Below the pieces are notes generated by a model. The model did not search any database. It saw only the letters and a program-made list of their open reading frames with translations, and was not told the DNA's origin. Source: CAZHBA01 sp964530225 (GTDB lineage: Bacteria > Pseudomonadota > Alphaproteobacteria > UBA6615). Taken from it: a DNA stretch of 23,257 nucleotides. This document shows, piece by piece, positions 21,411 to 23,257 of the stretch. The stretch lies in assembly GCA_964530225.1 (NCBI GenBank), contig CAZHBA010000008.1, positions 1-23,257 on the forward strand. The letters run 5' to 3'. The position numbers and the translations under genes were made by a program. Every line of letters begins with the position of its first letter. The first letter of the stretch is position 1.

Positions 21411-21980
21411 TTAATATTGTGCGCGGGTCAGCGTCTCGTAAGCCCTGTTGATCGCTTTCAATCGTTCCTCGGCATCTTTACTACCACCGTTGGTGTCGGG
21501 GTGGTGACGTTTAACAAGCTCCTTATACCGACTTTTTATGGTCTGGCGAGTCACTGGCGGCGATAAATTTAAAATTGCCAAGGCCGCCAACTCTGGTGCG
21601 GTTGCCGAGAAATGTTCCTTATTTTGTTGTTGCGCAGCCTGTTCATCCTCGAAAAAGCCGAATCCATCGTTAATAGCGTTGCTAAAAGCCTGCTTTCCGC
21701 CTAGCGGCCATGTGGAGCGATGCCAATAGGTATCGGCGCGCCTCTCGCCTTCGATCTCGTTCTCGCCCATGCCCGCATAGTAGTTCCAGGCGTTGTTGTA
21801 GGCGCGCACATGCTCAAGGCAGAACCAGTAATAATCGCGCAGCCGCTTGCGCGATTTTGGCGCACGAAATTCACCGGCTTGCTCGCAGACAGGCGAATCG
21901 CAGCGCCGAAGTGCCAGATTATCATCCGGTGTAGACACGAGATCGCCTTGTGAAAGGGAGCCATTGAATTCCTCGCGCAT
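21411..21980 (-). CDS. J-domain (DnaJ-like) protein
   Basis: This 189-aa protein has its J domain at the C-terminus (about 136-188), with the HPD triad at 160-162 (VKRHHPDTNGG), so it should stimulate an Hsp70. The N-terminal half has a cysteine cluster (RRCDSPVCEQAGEFRAP, then YWFCLEHVRAYN) that may bind a metal, as in other alphaproteobacterial members. It is the first gene of the group with cobS and cobT and divergent from bolA. Its client is unknown; a link to cobaltochelatase folding is only positional. Confidence 0.88.
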   Translation of the reverse strand: MREEFNGSLSQGDLVSTPDDNLALRRCDSPVCEQAGEFRAPKSRKRLRDYYWFCLEHVRAYNNAWNYYAGMGENEIEGERRADTYWHRSTWPLGGKQAFSNAINDGFGFFEDEQAAQQQNKEHFSATAPELAALAILNLSPPVTRQTIKSRYKELVKRHHPDTNGGSKDAEERLKAINRAYETLTRAQY

Positions 21981-22091
21981 CTAGGCAATATGGTGCCATT
22001 GCAGAGACCCCGCAAGTTGTCCAATCTGAATTTTGCCGCATTATTTAACTAAAATGAGCGGCCGGACCACAATCGGCTCTGGGAGGCGAAT

Positions 22092-22364
22092 ATGAACCGT
22101 TCTGAGAGAATTCGTCTCACCCTTGACCGGGCCCTAAGGCCGCTCAAGCTTGAAATAATCGACGAATCGAGCCTCCATGCTGGTCATGCTGGGGCGCGCG
22201 AAGGAGGCGAGACACACTATCGAGTTGAAGTCGTATCCGCTGAATTCGTTGATAAGAGTCGGGTGGAGCGCCAAAGATTGGTTAATGCTTTGCTTGCCGA
22301 GGAATTTTCCGGTGGCCTACACGCATTGTCGATTAAGGCACGGGCGTCGGATGAAGAGCTTTAG
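22092..22364 (+). CDS. BolA-family protein
   Basis: This 90-aa protein has the BolA fold: ERIRLTLDRALRPLKLEIIDES, the SSLHAGHAGAREGGETHYRVEVVS block with its conserved His residues, and VERQRLVNALLAEEFSGGLHALSIKA. Family members bind [2Fe-2S] clusters with monothiol glutaredoxins and act in Fe-S or iron homeostasis. A GGGAGG site precedes ATG 22092. It is divergent from the J-domain gene. Confidence 0.93.
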   Translation: MNRSERIRLTLDRALRPLKLEIIDESSLHAGHAGAREGGETHYRVEVVSAEFVDKSRVERQRLVNALLAEEFSGGLHALSIKARASDEEL

Positions 22365-22517
22365 CCGATTTTTATAATTATCTTAATCAATTATCCTTAT
22401 TGAAACATTTGAAAATATAGTTTTGCAGAAGCAGTTGGAGCGCATTACGGTGAGTTCTGTTCCGGCGATTCGCTGAATGAACGACACCAATGTGGGTTAC
22501 AAGTGGAGATTAAAAAG

Positions 22518-22793
22518 ATGTTGGTTAACCGCAACATCACGGTGGATGGTCACCGCACAAGTATTCGGCTCGAGCCCGAGTTTTGGGCCGAACTTGCCGA
22601 TATCGCGCAAAGTGAAGACCTGACCGTCGACCAATTGTGCACAGAGGTTGATCATGGCGCCGGCGAATTATCGCGCACGGCGGCGATCAGAGTTTTCATT
22701 GCGACCTATATGGCGCGGCGGGCCCAGCGTTCTGCCGGCCAGATTCCGCGTCCCTTTAAACACGTGGCGGGCGATATTGTTGGATCCGAGTAG
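22518..22793 (+). CDS. Ribbon-helix-helix domain protein
   Basis: This 91-aa protein has an N-terminal beta strand and helix pattern (NRNITVDGHRTSIRLEPEFW, then ELADIAQSEDLTVDQLCTEV) of the alphaproteobacterial RHH type, followed by SRTAAIRVFIATYMARR. It is probably a small DNA-binding protein. I took ATG 22518, because GGAG lies about 10 bases upstream; an in-frame GTG at 22503 is less likely. Target genes are unknown. Confidence 0.82.
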   Translation: MLVNRNITVDGHRTSIRLEPEFWAELADIAQSEDLTVDQLCTEVDHGAGELSRTAAIRVFIATYMARRAQRSAGQIPRPFKHVAGDIVGSE

Positions 22794-22858
22794 GACGATG
22801 GTTACCCAATTACGGCACAGCGGTTTTGCGCCACGGGCTAACTGCTCCGATTTGGAGG

Positions 22859-23257
22859 CTAGGCTTCGGGCCCGTCATAAAATTTAGGCCAAAATTCCTT
22901 TGCTTTTGCACCGTTGCTGCGAAATGCGTGACAGGTATTGAGCAGGCGTGGCGGCTTGTTTGACGGTGCGGTCGATTTTGGCCGTTCACGGTTTCTGATC
23001 GGAAATATTGTTTGGAACGCTGTTGTGGCGACCGGGGCCAGCAATTCAACGATGTGAGTGCAGCCCTCGATGCCGCCGATTTTCGCCAAGGCTCGTTTGC
23101 GCCAGCCGGGGCCGATCCGAAGACCCACCAGGCGTTGGAAGTTTGGCGTCACATCGCGGCATAAGATGTAGGGACTGTAGTCGGTCGTGGCCTCAACTTC
23201 CTTGATTTCCAGCCAGTCGGTTACGGTCAAGCGAATCCACATTTCGTGGATGGGCAC
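22859..23257 (-). CDS. DUF2889-like protein, 3' part (5' end outside window)
   Basis: The frame is open to the window edge and the visible part (up to 132 residues) starts inside a domain, so the gene begins beyond the edge. Segments such as HEMWIRLTVTDWLEIKEVEA, ILCRDVTPNFQRLVGLRIGP, GGIEGCTHIVELLAPVATTA and LLNTCHAFRSNGAKAKEFWP match the DUF2889 family as I remember it. The function of that family is not established. Conserved Cys/His residues in GCTHIVELL and NTCHAF could bind metal. The gene converges with the RHH gene. Confidence 0.75.
   Translation of the reverse strand: MPIHEMWIRLTVTDWLEIKEVEATTDYSPYILCRDVTPNFQRLVGLRIGPGWRKRALAKIGGIEGCTHIVELLAPVATTAFQTIFPIRNRERPKSTAPSNKPPRLLNTCHAFRSNGAKAKEFWPKFYDGPEA

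Noticed and set aside
21981..22091. Cobalamin riboswitch before the J-domain/cobS/cobT group
   Set aside because: The divergent gap of about 110 bases is too short for a full cobalamin riboswitch plus promoters, and I found no B12-box-like sequence.
22798..22887. Small plus-strand frame after the ribbon-helix-helix gene
   Set aside because: It overlaps the 3' end of the DUF2889-like gene and has no ribosome site or recognisable motif.

Overview
The window looks like an alphaproteobacterial chromosome, probably from a Rhodospirillales-like, facultatively anaerobic lineage. The evidence is high-GC coding DNA, a bolA / J-domain gene / cobS / cobT block next to rpmB and tgt, single-chain methylmalonyl-CoA mutase with MeaB, and genes for anaerobic aromatic degradation. 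No rRNA, tRNA, CRISPR array or transposase was seen.

Left part (1-3424): the tail of an LVIVD/beta-propeller-like protein (1-374) is followed by a decayed stretch. This holds a possible methyltransferase remnant (about 445-600) and an OsmC-family pseudogene with a frameshift and an in-frame stop (641-1118). Methylmalonyl-CoA mutase (1268-3424) comes next on the plus strand.

Central part (3534-14817): this is a compact module for the anaerobic benzoyl-CoA route. A short-chain dehydrogenase (4295-3534, minus) is divergent from a plus-strand pair, a GNAT acetyltransferase and an Rrf2-type regulator (4565-5462). The pair matches the BadL/BadM pair of Rhodopseudomonas palustris. On the minus strand follow a three-subunit 4-hydroxybenzoyl-CoA reductase in hbaBCD order (9300-5502), a hemerythrin-like protein (9887-9444), and an operon of four benzoyl-CoA reductase subunits plus a small cysteine-rich protein (14817-10161). 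The two substrate subunits are about 446 and 390 aa and the two ATPase subunits about 271 and 280 aa. Such short ATPases look more like the Azoarcus (Bzd) type than the Thauera type. Together the enzymes would remove the para-hydroxyl from 4-hydroxybenzoyl-CoA and then dearomatise benzoyl-CoA using ATP. CoA ligase, ferredoxin and ring-cleavage genes are not in the window. A 25-bp motif (19/25 identical) lies upstream of both the acetyltransferase/regulator pair and the benzoyl-CoA reductase operon, and is a good candidate operator for the BadM-like regulator.

Right part (15190-23257): an Lrp/AsnC regulator and meaB (mutase chaperone) are followed by rpmB (L28) behind a stem-loop, then tgt with an unusual substrate loop. 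Next is the minus-strand J-domain protein - cobS - cobT group (aerobic cobalt insertion for B12), then bolA, a ribbon-helix-helix protein and the end of a DUF2889 protein. Mutase, MeaB and CobST form a B12/propionyl-CoA theme. The aromatic module splits the mutase from meaB, which suggests it was inserted there.
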